Shown here piece after piece: positions 1-7,065 of a stretch of DNA of 20,581 nucleotides. How positions within the stretch are numbered: position 1 is the stretch's first letter; every line of letters begins with the position of its first letter. Source of the DNA: an uncultured Rhodocyclaceae bacterium (GTDB lineage Bacteria; Pseudomonadota; Gammaproteobacteria; Burkholderiales; Rhodocyclaceae). A program made the translations under genes and the position numbers. The notes under the pieces were generated by a model that ran no database searches, was not told where the DNA came from, and saw nothing but the letters and a program-made list of their open reading frames with translations. The DNA lies in the NCBI GenBank assembly GCA_900549295.1, contig URNG01000053.1:1-20581 (forward strand). Reading direction: 5' to 3'.

Positions 1-114
1 GAAGTCTTGCGCGGGGGGGCCGCGCCCGCCGCGCGTTTGCCCGCCAGTCGCCCCGCCAACCGCGGTTTTCAGGCGGCCCCGGCAGTGGATGAGCAGGATT
101 TCGAGCGTTTTTGA
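1..114 (+). CDS. C-terminal tail of an upstream gene, probably a chemoreceptor (partial)
   Basis: Frame 1 is open from the window edge and stops with TGA at 112-114. The 37 visible residues are a low-complexity Ala/Pro/Gly/Arg-rich stretch followed by VDEQDFERF. The last five residues, DFERF, fit the x-aromatic-x-x-aromatic pattern of the CheR/CheB-tethering pentapeptide at the end of some methyl-accepting chemotaxis proteins, and the disordered stretch would be the flexible linker such a tether needs. It ends 18 bp before cheW in the same direction, which agrees with a chemotaxis operon. With so little of the protein visible, another chemotaxis protein such as CheA cannot be excluded. Confidence 0.5.
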   Translation, partial: EVLRGGAAPAARLPASRPANRGFQAAPAVDEQDFERF

Positions 115-132
115 GGCGCGGGAGACAAGGAC

Positions 133-684
133 ATGAATCAACTCGTCACGGCCCAGACTGGCGCAGTCGCCCCCCGGCGCAGCACCGGCGGCGGCGACAC
201 GCATCAATACCTGACCTTCACCTTGGGCGGCGAGATGTTCGCTGTCGGCATCCTCAACGTGAAGGAAATCATCGAATACGGCAATCTGACCGAAATCCCC
301 ATGATGCCGGCCTTCATTCGCGGCGTCATCAATCTGCGCGGGGCGGTGGTGCCGGTGATCGACCTGTCGGCCCGTTTTTCCGGCCGCACCAGCACGGTGC
401 AGCGGCGTACCTGTATCGTCATCGTCGAAATCGAGCAGGACGACAGCAAGCACGACATCGGCATCATGGTCGATGCGGTGTCGGAAGTGCTGGAAATCCA
501 GGCGGCGGAAATCGAGCCGCCGCCGGCTTTCGGGGCCAAGATCCGGGCGGATTTCATCGCCGGCATGGGCAAGGTGGCCGGCAAATTCGTCATCATCCTG
601 GAAATCCAGAAAGTGCTGTCGGTCGATGAAATGGCGATGCTCTCCGACATGGGGCAGGCGACGCCGGAAACCGCCGGCGGCTGA
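133..684 (+). CDS. cheW: Chemotaxis coupling protein CheW
   Basis: 183 residues, a little longer than a typical CheW because of an N-terminal extension of about 22 residues. The CheW domain runs from about residue 24 to 170: the opening strand QYLTFTLGGEMFAVGI, then the family motif INLRGAVVPVIDL at about 66-78, and IGIMVDAVSEVLEI further on. CheW bridges chemoreceptor tips to the histidine kinase CheA in the polar signalling arrays. The ATG at 133 has a purine-rich GGGAGACAAGG sequence just upstream. A longer overlapping ORF from 111 in another frame is a shadow. It is the first complete gene of a same-strand che cluster, and no CheA or CheY is visible here. The family assignment is secure. 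Confidence 0.96.
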   Translation: MNQLVTAQTGAVAPRRSTGGGDTHQYLTFTLGGEMFAVGILNVKEIIEYGNLTEIPMMPAFIRGVINLRGAVVPVIDLSARFSGRTSTVQRRTCIVIVEIEQDDSKHDIGIMVDAVSEVLEIQAAEIEPPPAFGAKIRADFIAGMGKVAGKFVIILEIQKVLSVDEMAMLSDMGQATPETAGG

Positions 685-719
685 TCCCCCATTTTTACCC
701 TACTTTGCCGAGGTTCCTC

Positions 720-2261
720 ATGCGTGTGCTGCAGAACATCCGTATCGCTCCCCGCCTCACCTTGTTGCTGCTTGCCGTCATCGCGTTGATGGTGGCGATT
801 GCGGTGATCGGTCTGGGGAACCTGGGGGCTTTGGTCGGGCAGAACGAAAAGACCTTTCAGGAAAACACCCTGCCCAAAGGCGAGCTTGCCAGCCTGAGCA
901 ATCATTACGCCGAGATCCGCACTCAGGTGCTGCTCGCCTTGCAGCATGCGCCGGACAGTCCTTATCTGGAGATGCACGACCATCCGGTCGGTATGCACAC
1001 CAATGCCATCGACCAGCGGGTGCAGGAAAGCGAGCAGATCTGGCACAACTTTTCCACCCGCGCCGTCGAGCGCAGCGAGAGCGAGGCGGCTCTGGTGGCA
1101 ACCCTGGCGGAAACCCGCAAGGCGCTCGCCGAAGTCGGCCTGAAGCCGACGCTGGCTGCCTTGCGGCAAGGGGACTACCGGCAGACCAACGTGCATCTGT
1201 TGAAGGATCTGAACCCACGGCAGAACGCTTTCAACAAAGCGGCGGCGGAACTGGCGGCGCAGATGGAAAGCGCCGCCCAGGCCCTGAACGTGGAAGCCGC
1301 CAATACCTACGTTTCGGCGCGCAACTGGATCATCGGCGCGGGGGCTTTTGCGGTGCTGGTGGCGGTGCTGCTCGGTTTTGCCATCGTGCGCTCGATCACC
1401 CGGCCACTCAGCGAATCGGTGAGCGTCGCCCACGCGCTGGCCGGGGGCGATCTGACCGTGCGTTGCGCGCCGCAGGGCAGCGATGAACTGGCCGACTTGC
1501 AGGCCGCCATGCAGGGCATGGTCGGGAAACTGAACGACATCATCAGCGACGTCAGCAACACCAGCAACGAAATCGGCAATGCCGCCACGCAGGTGTCGGC
1601 CACGGCGCAGTCGCTGTCGCAGTCGGCCAGCGAGCAGGCGGCTTCGGTCGAGGAAACCACGGCCAGCATCGAACAGATGACGGCTTCGATCGCGCAGAAC
1701 ACCGAAAACGCCAAACTGACCAACCAGATGGCGGGCCAGGCGGCACAGGAGGCAGCCGAGGGCGGCGCGGCGGTGCGCGGCACGGTGGAAGCCATGCACC
1801 AGATCGCCGACAAGATCGGCATCGTCGATGACATCGCCTATCAGACCAACCTGCTGGCGCTCAATGCGGCCATCGAGGCGGCGCGGGCGGGCGATGCCGG
1901 CAAGGGCTTCGCGGTGGTGGCGGCGGAAGTGAGGAAGCTCGCCGAGCGCAGCCAGGTGGCGGCGCAGGAAATCGGCCAACTGGCCTCCGCTTCCGTGCAG
2001 CAGGCAGAAAAGGCGGGCGTTTTGCTCGGCCAGATGGTGCCGAACATCCGCAAAACATCCGATCTGGTCGAAGAAATTGCCGCCGCATCCAATGAGCAGT
2101 CGATGGGAGTTGGCCAGATCAACGGCGCGATGAGCCAGGTGAACCAGGCGACGCAGCAGAATGCTTCCGCCTCGGAGCAGCTTGCCGCGACGGCCGAGGA
2201 GATGAACGGTCAGGTGAACCAGTTGCAGGATCACATGGCGTTCTTCAAGCTGGAGAAGTGA
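720..2261 (+). CDS. Methyl-accepting chemotaxis protein, four-helix-bundle sensor type
   Basis: 513 residues from the ATG at 720. That start has GAGG at 710-713 and is preferred to the in-frame TTG at 705, which would add five residues. Order of parts: membrane helix 1 (about 13-34), periplasmic helical sensor (about 40-200) resembling the 4HB_MCP family, membrane helix 2 (about 204-224), HAMP domain (about 225-277, with ITRPL and GGDLTV), then a long coiled-coil signalling domain. The conserved hairpin tip is DIAYQTNLLALNAAIEAARA at about 371-390, followed by GKGFAVVAAEVRKLAERS. The protein ends in FFKLEK, with no CheR-tethering pentapeptide. It would sense a periplasmic ligand and control CheA through CheW. 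The ligand cannot be told from sequence. Confidence 0.95.
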   Translation: MRVLQNIRIAPRLTLLLLAVIALMVAIAVIGLGNLGALVGQNEKTFQENTLPKGELASLSNHYAEIRTQVLLALQHAPDSPYLEMHDHPVGMHTNAIDQRVQESEQIWHNFSTRAVERSESEAALVATLAETRKALAEVGLKPTLAALRQGDYRQTNVHLLKDLNPRQNAFNKAAAELAAQMESAAQALNVEAANTYVSARNWIIGAGAFAVLVAVLLGFAIVRSITRPLSESVSVAHALAGGDLTVRCAPQGSDELADLQAAMQGMVGKLNDIISDVSNTSNEIGNAATQVSATAQSLSQSASEQAASVEETTASIEQMTASIAQNTENAKLTNQMAGQAAQEAAEGGAAVRGTVEAMHQIADKIGIVDDIAYQTNLLALNAAIEAARAGDAGKGFAVVAAEVRKLAERSQVAAQEIGQLASASVQQAEKAGVLLGQMVPNIRKTSDLVEEIAAASNEQSMGVGQINGAMSQVNQATQQNASASEQLAATAEEMNGQVNQLQDHMAFFKLEK

Positions 2262-2355
2262 GCGGGCCGGTTCCGGCAAAAGATGCCGCCGGAGCCGCCG
2301 CAGATCGTCGGATACGCCTGCACAGAGGCGGAAAACAACCACAAAGAGACATAAC

Positions 2356-4224
2356 ATGCCCCGAATCCTTGCTACCCTGCGCGGCCGCCTCCTGCTCCTG
2401 TTCGGAGCGGTATTGCTCGGCACCCTGTACTACATCGTCACCGGCTTCCTGAACGACTGGCGCGAACTGCGCCAGTCGCGCCAGATCGCCGCCATCGAAA
2501 GCACCGCCATCGCGGTCAGCAACGTGGTGCATGAACTGCAGAAGGAGCGCGGCCTGTCGGCCGGTTTCATCGGCAGCCAAGGCGCCCGTTTCGGCACCGA
2601 ACTCGACAGCCAGCGTGCGCTGACCGACCGCTTTCAGGCGGAACTCGGCGCGCAGGCCGCCAGCCTCGGCGACGGCGAACTGCCTGCCGGACTGCGCCGC
2701 GCCCTCGACGACGGCCTCGCCAGCCTCGGCAAACTCGCCGACACGCGCCGGCAGGTCAGCGCCCAGCAGCTATCCGGCCCCGACTCCTTCGGCTTCTACA
2801 CCAATGCCATCGACCGCCTGCTGGCGATGGTCAACCTCGCGCCGGCCGTGACCGACGAGGCCGGCATCGCCCGGCAACTGATGGCCTACGCGATGTTCAT
2901 CAACGCCAAGGAGCAGGCCGGCCGCGAGCGCGCCACGGTCAATGGCGCGCTGGCCGCCGACGTGGCGCTCGCCATTCCGCTGTTCCAGCGCTTGCAGACC
3001 ATCGTCACCGCCCAGGATCTTTACCTTGCGACCTACCGCACGCTGGCCGACGCCGAGGCGCTGGCGAAGCTCGACGCCCTCTTTGCCGACAAGGCGGCGC
3101 AGGAAACCGCGCGCATCCGGGGAGCCGTCGTCGCCAAGGCGCTCGAAGGCGGTTTCGGCATCGAGCCGGCGCACTGGTTCTCCACCATCACCGCCAAGAT
3201 CGACGCGATGAAGGTCTACGAGGACGGCGTCGCCAGCGCCCTGCAGGAGCGCGTCACGCGCTACGGGCAGGAGGCGCTGTGGGGCATCGGTTTCTCCGCC
3301 GTCTCGGCGGTTGCCGTGGTCGTGCTCGCCATCGTGTTCTTCTGGCTGCTGTCCGCCATGCTGCGCCGTCTGGGCCAGAGCGTGGCGGTCGCCCGCAGCC
3401 TGGCCGAAGGCGACCTCACCGTCGAGGTCAAGGCCGATTCCAACGACGAAATGGGCCAGTTGATGCGCTCGATGGCCCACACCATCGACAAGCTCGCGCA
3501 GATCATCGGTTCGGTGTCGACGACCTCGGATGAACTGCTCAATGCCGCCAATCAGGTCTCGGCCACCTCGCAGATGCTGTCGCAGTCGGCCAGCGAGCAG
3601 GCGGCGTCCATCGAGGAAACCTCGGCCAGCATCCAGCAGATCAGTTCCTCGATTTCGCTCAACACCGAAAATTCCCGCGTCACCGACGGCATCGCCTCCG
3701 CCTCCGCCGCCCAGGCGGGCGAGGGCGGCTCGGCGGTGAAGGGGACGGTCGATGCGATGAAGCAGATCGCCGACAAGATCGGCATCATCGACGACATCGC
3801 CTACCAGACCAACCTGCTGGCGCTGAATGCGGCCATCGAAGCGGCGCGCGCCGGCGAACACGGCAAGGGCTTCGCGGTGGTGGCGGCGGAAGTGCGCAAA
3901 CTCGCCGAGCGCAGCCAGGTGGCGGCGCAGGAAATCGGCCAGGTGGCCGGCGCGTCGGTGAAACTCGCCGAACAGGCCGGCGGGCTGCTCGATGAAATGG
4001 TGCCGAGCATCCGCAGGACCGCCGACCTGGTGCAGGAAATCGCCGCCGCCAGCCAGGAGCAGAGCGAGGGCGTCGGCCAGATCAACACGGCGATGCGCCA
4101 GATCAACCAGGCGACGCAGCAGAACGCCTCGGCTTCCGAGGAGCTCGCCGCCACCGCCGAGGAAATGAGCGGGCAGGTCAATCAGCTCCACGAGCTGATG
4201 GAATTTTTCACCGTCCGCAAATGA
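2356..4224 (+). CDS. Methyl-accepting chemotaxis protein with nitrate/nitrite-sensing (NIT) domain
   Basis: 622 residues. Membrane helix 1 is at about 11-32. A periplasmic helical domain at about 45-300 carries two marks of the NIT family: ELQKERGLSAGFIGS at about 60-74 and KEQAGRERA at about 185-193. Membrane helix 2 follows at about 309-335, then HAMP (about 336-388, with EGDLTVEV) and the signalling coiled coil with the same DIAYQTNLLALNAAIEAARA hairpin tip as the preceding receptor. NIT domains are known from nitrate/nitrite sensor proteins such as NasR, so taxis toward nitrate or nitrite is a reasonable but untested inference. The ATG at 2356 follows AAAGAGA. A 94-bp GC-rich gap separates it from the previous receptor, and cheR starts 27 bp after it. 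Confidence 0.93.
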   Translation: MPRILATLRGRLLLLFGAVLLGTLYYIVTGFLNDWRELRQSRQIAAIESTAIAVSNVVHELQKERGLSAGFIGSQGARFGTELDSQRALTDRFQAELGAQAASLGDGELPAGLRRALDDGLASLGKLADTRRQVSAQQLSGPDSFGFYTNAIDRLLAMVNLAPAVTDEAGIARQLMAYAMFINAKEQAGRERATVNGALAADVALAIPLFQRLQTIVTAQDLYLATYRTLADAEALAKLDALFADKAAQETARIRGAVVAKALEGGFGIEPAHWFSTITAKIDAMKVYEDGVASALQERVTRYGQEALWGIGFSAVSAVAVVVLAIVFFWLLSAMLRRLGQSVAVARSLAEGDLTVEVKADSNDEMGQLMRSMAHTIDKLAQIIGSVSTTSDELLNAANQVSATSQMLSQSASEQAASIEETSASIQQISSSISLNTENSRVTDGIASASAAQAGEGGSAVKGTVDAMKQIADKIGIIDDIAYQTNLLALNAAIEAARAGEHGKGFAVVAAEVRKLAERSQVAAQEIGQVAGASVKLAEQAGGLLDEMVPSIRRTADLVQEIAAASQEQSEGVGQINTAMRQINQATQQNASASEELAATAEEMSGQVNQLHELMEFFTVRK

Positions 4225-4251
4225 TCGTCGCAGGCCCGCAGGCGCTTTCCC

Positions 4252-5085
4252 ATGACTGAATCTCCTTCCATGATGCCCAGCGCAACGATCTCCGACGCCG
4301 AATTTGCGCAGTTTCAGCGGTTCATCTACCAGGTCGCCGGCATCAGCCTCGCCGACAGCAAGAAAGTGCTGCTCATGGGGCGCCTCGGCAAGCGGGTGCG
4401 CACGCTCGAACTGGCGAGCTTCGGCGAGTACTACCAGTACGTCGTCAGCGGCCAGGATGCGCTGGAGCGGCAGACCATGATCGATCTGCTGACCACCAAC
4501 GAAACCTATTTCTTCCGCGAGGAAGCGCATTTCAACTTCCTGCGCCAAGTGATCGTACCGCAGCATCCCAAGGGGCAGGCGCTCGACGTGTGGAGCGCGG
4601 CCTCATCAACCGGCGAGGAAATCTACACCCTGTGCATGGTGCTGGCCGACGAAATGGGCGTGCAGGGTGCCTGGAGCATCCTGGGTTCCGATCTCAGCAC
4701 GCGCGTGCTGGAAGCCGCGCGGCGCGGCCAGTACTGGCTGGACCGGGTGCGCGGTCTGCCGCAGGAATACCTGAAAAAATACTGCCTGAAAGGCGTGCGT
4801 AACCAGGAAGGCAGTTTCCTGATCGCCCCCGAACTGCGCCGGCATACCCGTTTCCAGCAGGTCAATCTGAATGCCGATCTGCCCGACCTGGGCAAGTTTC
4901 ACGTCATTTTCCTGCGCAATGTGATGATCTATTTCGACAACGACACCAAGCGCAAAGTGGTGGCGCGGCTGGTGGAAAAACTGCGCCCCGGCGGTTATCT
5001 GATCGTCGGCCATTCGGAAAGCCTGAATGGCATCAACGACCGCGTGCGCGTGGTGAAACCGACCATTTATCAGTTGCCCGCATGA
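4252..5085 (+). CDS. cheR: Chemotaxis protein methyltransferase CheR
   Basis: 277 residues, the normal length. It transfers methyl groups from S-adenosylmethionine to glutamates on the chemoreceptor cytoplasmic domain. The N-terminal helical domain (about 13-80) is followed by the family motif LLTTNETYFFRE (79-90). The methyltransferase fold then shows the SAM-binding region WSAASSTGEE (114-123), SDLST (146-150), RNVMIYF (222-228), and PGGYLIVGHSES near 247-257. The stop overlaps the cheB start in an ATGA (5082-5085), so the opposing methyltransferase and methylesterase are translationally coupled. If the upstream partial gene is a receptor with a DFERF tail, CheR would dock on it. Confidence 0.97.
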   Translation: MTESPSMMPSATISDAEFAQFQRFIYQVAGISLADSKKVLLMGRLGKRVRTLELASFGEYYQYVVSGQDALERQTMIDLLTTNETYFFREEAHFNFLRQVIVPQHPKGQALDVWSAASSTGEEIYTLCMVLADEMGVQGAWSILGSDLSTRVLEAARRGQYWLDRVRGLPQEYLKKYCLKGVRNQEGSFLIAPELRRHTRFQQVNLNADLPDLGKFHVIFLRNVMIYFDNDTKRKVVARLVEKLRPGGYLIVGHSESLNGINDRVRVVKPTIYQLPA

Positions 5086-6164
5086 ACACGAAAAAAATCA
5101 GGGTCATCATCGTCGACGATTCGGCGGTGGTGCGCCAGGTCAACCGGGAAATGCTGGAAAAAGCGCCCGACATCGAAGTGATCGCCGTCTGTGCCGATCC
5201 GCTCTACGCGCTCGACAAGATGCAGCGCGAGTGGCCGGACGTGATCGTCACCGACATCGAAATGCCGCGCATGGACGGCATCAGCTTCCTGAAAAAGATC
5301 ATGGCCGAGCGCCCGACGCCGACCGTGGTCTGCTCCTCGCTGGCGGAAAAAGGCGCGGCGACGACAATGGAAGCCCTGGCGGCGGGTGCCCTGGCCATCA
5401 TCACCAAGCCCAAGATGGGAGTGAAACAATTCCTGCAGGAAAGTGGCGACGACATCGTCAGCGCCGTGCGCGCCGCCGCCCGTGCCAACATGCGGCGGGT
5501 GAATGCCGGTGCTGCCACGCCGCCGCCCGCCTTGCGCCCGAAATTGTCGACCGATGCGGTGCTGCCACCGACGGGGGCGACGGCGATGCACAGCACCACC
5601 GACAAGGTCGTCGCCATCGGCACCTCCACCGGCGGCACGCAGGCGCTGGAAGCGGTGCTGACCCGGCTGCCGGCGACGGCTTCGGGCATCGTCATCGTGC
5701 AGCACATGCCGGAAAAATTCACCGCCCTGTTCGCCGAACGCCTGAACAGCCTGTGCGCCATCGAGGTGCGCGAAGCCAGGGATGGCGACCGGGTGCTGCC
5801 GGGGCGCGCGCTGATCGCGCCGGGCGGCAAGCACATGGTGTTGAAGCGCAGTGGCGCCCAATACCACGTGTCGGTGATCGACGGGCCGCTGGTGAACCGG
5901 CACAAGCCGTCGGTGGACGTCCTGTTCCGCTCGGTGGCCCAGGTGGCCGGGCGCAACGCCCTGGGCATCATCATGACCGGCATGGGCGACGACGGCGCGC
6001 GCGGCCTGAAGGAAATGCGCGGTGCCGGCGCGGCGACCGTCGCCGAAGACGAATCGACCTGCGTGGTGTTCGGCATGCCCAAGGTGGCGATCGACCTCGG
6101 CGCGGCGGAAAAAGTGCTGCCGCTGCCGCGCATTCCCGATGAGATCGTCGCTTATGGCCGCTGA
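5082..6164 (+). CDS. cheB: Protein-glutamate methylesterase/glutaminase CheB
   Basis: 360 residues. A receiver domain (about 5-122) has the acidic pair D12-D13, phosphoacceptor D58 in VTDIEMPRMDG and K109 in TKP. An Ala/Pro-rich linker (about 133-172) leads to the CheB methylesterase domain (about 174-358). That domain has S182 in GTSTGG, H208 in VQHMPEKF and D304 in MTGMGDDGA, the expected Ser-His-Asp triad. When phosphorylated by CheA it removes receptor methyl esters and provides adaptation. Start by ATGA overlap with cheR. All catalytic residues are intact. Confidence 0.97.
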   Translation: MNTKKIRVIIVDDSAVVRQVNREMLEKAPDIEVIAVCADPLYALDKMQREWPDVIVTDIEMPRMDGISFLKKIMAERPTPTVVCSSLAEKGAATTMEALAAGALAIITKPKMGVKQFLQESGDDIVSAVRAAARANMRRVNAGAATPPPALRPKLSTDAVLPPTGATAMHSTTDKVVAIGTSTGGTQALEAVLTRLPATASGIVIVQHMPEKFTALFAERLNSLCAIEVREARDGDRVLPGRALIAPGGKHMVLKRSGAQYHVSVIDGPLVNRHKPSVDVLFRSVAQVAGRNALGIIMTGMGDDGARGLKEMRGAGAATVAEDESTCVVFGMPKVAIDLGAAEKVLPLPRIPDEIVAYGR

Positions 6165-6202
6165 CCAGCCCAGGCAGCCTGCATCGCGGGAGGCGGCCCG
6201 TA

Positions 6203-6808
6203 ATGGCGGCTGATCCGGCAGCGCAGCCCAGCGCCAAGGAACTGGAACGGCTGGCCCTCAACATCAATCCGGGCGGCTGGTCGGTGCAGACCCAGCGCCC
6301 GGTGGCGACCCTGCTCGGTTCCTGCGTCGCCGTCTGCCTGTTCGATCCCAAGCTGCGCCTGGCGGGCATGAACCATTTCCTGCTGCCCAGCCGCGCCAGC
6401 CGTAAGGGCATGGACGAAGACGTGGTATTGAGCGGCGATTACGCCATGGAAGTGCTGCGCAACGCCATGTACGCGCAAGGCGCGCAGGCCGGGCGGCTGG
6501 TGGCGAAGGCGTTTGGCGGCGGCAATATCGTCAGTTCGATCAACATGGCCATCGGTGACCGCAACGTCGCCTTTACCCGCGAATGGCTGGAGCGCGAGAA
6601 AATTCCCCTGATCGCCTCAGATTTCGGCGGCGCCTGGTCACGCAAGGTCGTCATCGACCCGGTGTCCGGCGATGCCTTCTGCCGCCGTAACGCCATCAAT
6701 CGCCCCGACGTGCAAGCCATGCTGCGGGCAGAAAACAGCTACGAGCAATCGCTGACCAAAGCCCCGGCAGCGCCTGCGGCGCAGGGCAAGAAGATCGAGT
6801 TGTTCTGA
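6203..6808 (+). CDS. cheD: Chemoreceptor glutamine deamidase CheD
   Basis: 201 residues. CheD deamidates particular glutamines of chemoreceptors to glutamates, making them methylatable, and in some bacteria is also a partner of CheC. The active-site cysteine sits in LLGSCVAVCLFD (C41) and the histidine in GMNHFLLP (H58). The glycine-rich AKAFGGGNIV (101-110) is also typical. A Shine-Dalgarno GGGAGG at 6188-6193 fixes the ATG at 6203. The gene follows cheB by 38 bp, giving the order cheR-cheB-cheD. Residues after about 185 are an Ala/Pro-rich tail ending in KKIELF, with no obvious function. Confidence 0.95.
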   Translation: MAADPAAQPSAKELERLALNINPGGWSVQTQRPVATLLGSCVAVCLFDPKLRLAGMNHFLLPSRASRKGMDEDVVLSGDYAMEVLRNAMYAQGAQAGRLVAKAFGGGNIVSSINMAIGDRNVAFTREWLEREKIPLIASDFGGAWSRKVVIDPVSGDAFCRRNAINRPDVQAMLRAENSYEQSLTKAPAAPAAQGKKIELF

Positions 6809-6881
6809 GCTGGGGCGAGGAGCGGCAGAAGACTGCTTCCCTGCGCCATCCGGCGGGAATCAGGCTGGCGTGGCAACGCGA

Positions 6882-6906
6882 CCGGATCAATGAGTCATCA
6901 ATCCGG
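6882..6906. repeat. Short inverted repeat after cheD
   Basis: CCGGAT at 6882-6887 is matched by ATCCGG at 6901-6906 across a 13-nt loop. There is no T tract behind it, so it is not a standard intrinsic terminator. It could be an operator or simply chance. Confidence 0.3.
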
Positions 6907-7001
6907 CAGGGAGTCAACAATCCTTCAGTCCGGATACCATATTCATTTCCAGGGCAGTCTTTTTTCATAAGAAAATTTCTTTTGGAAATCCCTGTTTCCT
7001 A

Positions 7002-7030
7002 TTGACACGCTTTCGGCATATTTGCACACT
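7002..7030 (+). promoter_or_regulatory. Possible sigma-70 promoter for the exporter operon
   Basis: TTGACA at 7002-7007 is a perfect -35 consensus. At 17-bp spacing lies CACACT (7025-7030), which matches only three of six bases of TATAAT. The start codon of the exporter is 36 bp further on. The position and AT-rich surroundings favour a promoter, but the -10 is weak, so an activator may be needed. Confidence 0.35.
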
Positions 7031-7065
7031 CCGCAGATTACCAATTCCTGATAAGAGAACGGAAT

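Larger units (their letters stand above)
6809..7065 (+). other. Intergenic gap between chemotaxis cluster and secretion locus
   Basis: 257 bp with no convincing ORF. The first half is GC-rich and holds several scattered TCCGG/CCGGA words. From about 6930 it becomes AT-rich, with a T run near 6959-6965 and a possible -35 element at 7002. I see no strong hairpin followed by a T tract, so the end of the che transcript is not marked clearly. Confidence 0.6.

Noticed and set aside
705..719. TTG start for the first chemoreceptor
   Set aside because: The ATG at 720 has a well-placed GAGG and leaves the usual short cytoplasmic N-terminus before the first membrane helix.
204..2423. 739-codon ORF on the minus strand
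   Set aside because: It lies antisense to cheW and the first receptor. Its product is His/Arg-rich with no domain; it is a shadow of GC-rich coding sequence.
6882..6906. Inverted repeat as an intrinsic terminator for the che operon
   Set aside because: The stem is only 6 bp with a 13-nt loop and no T run follows.
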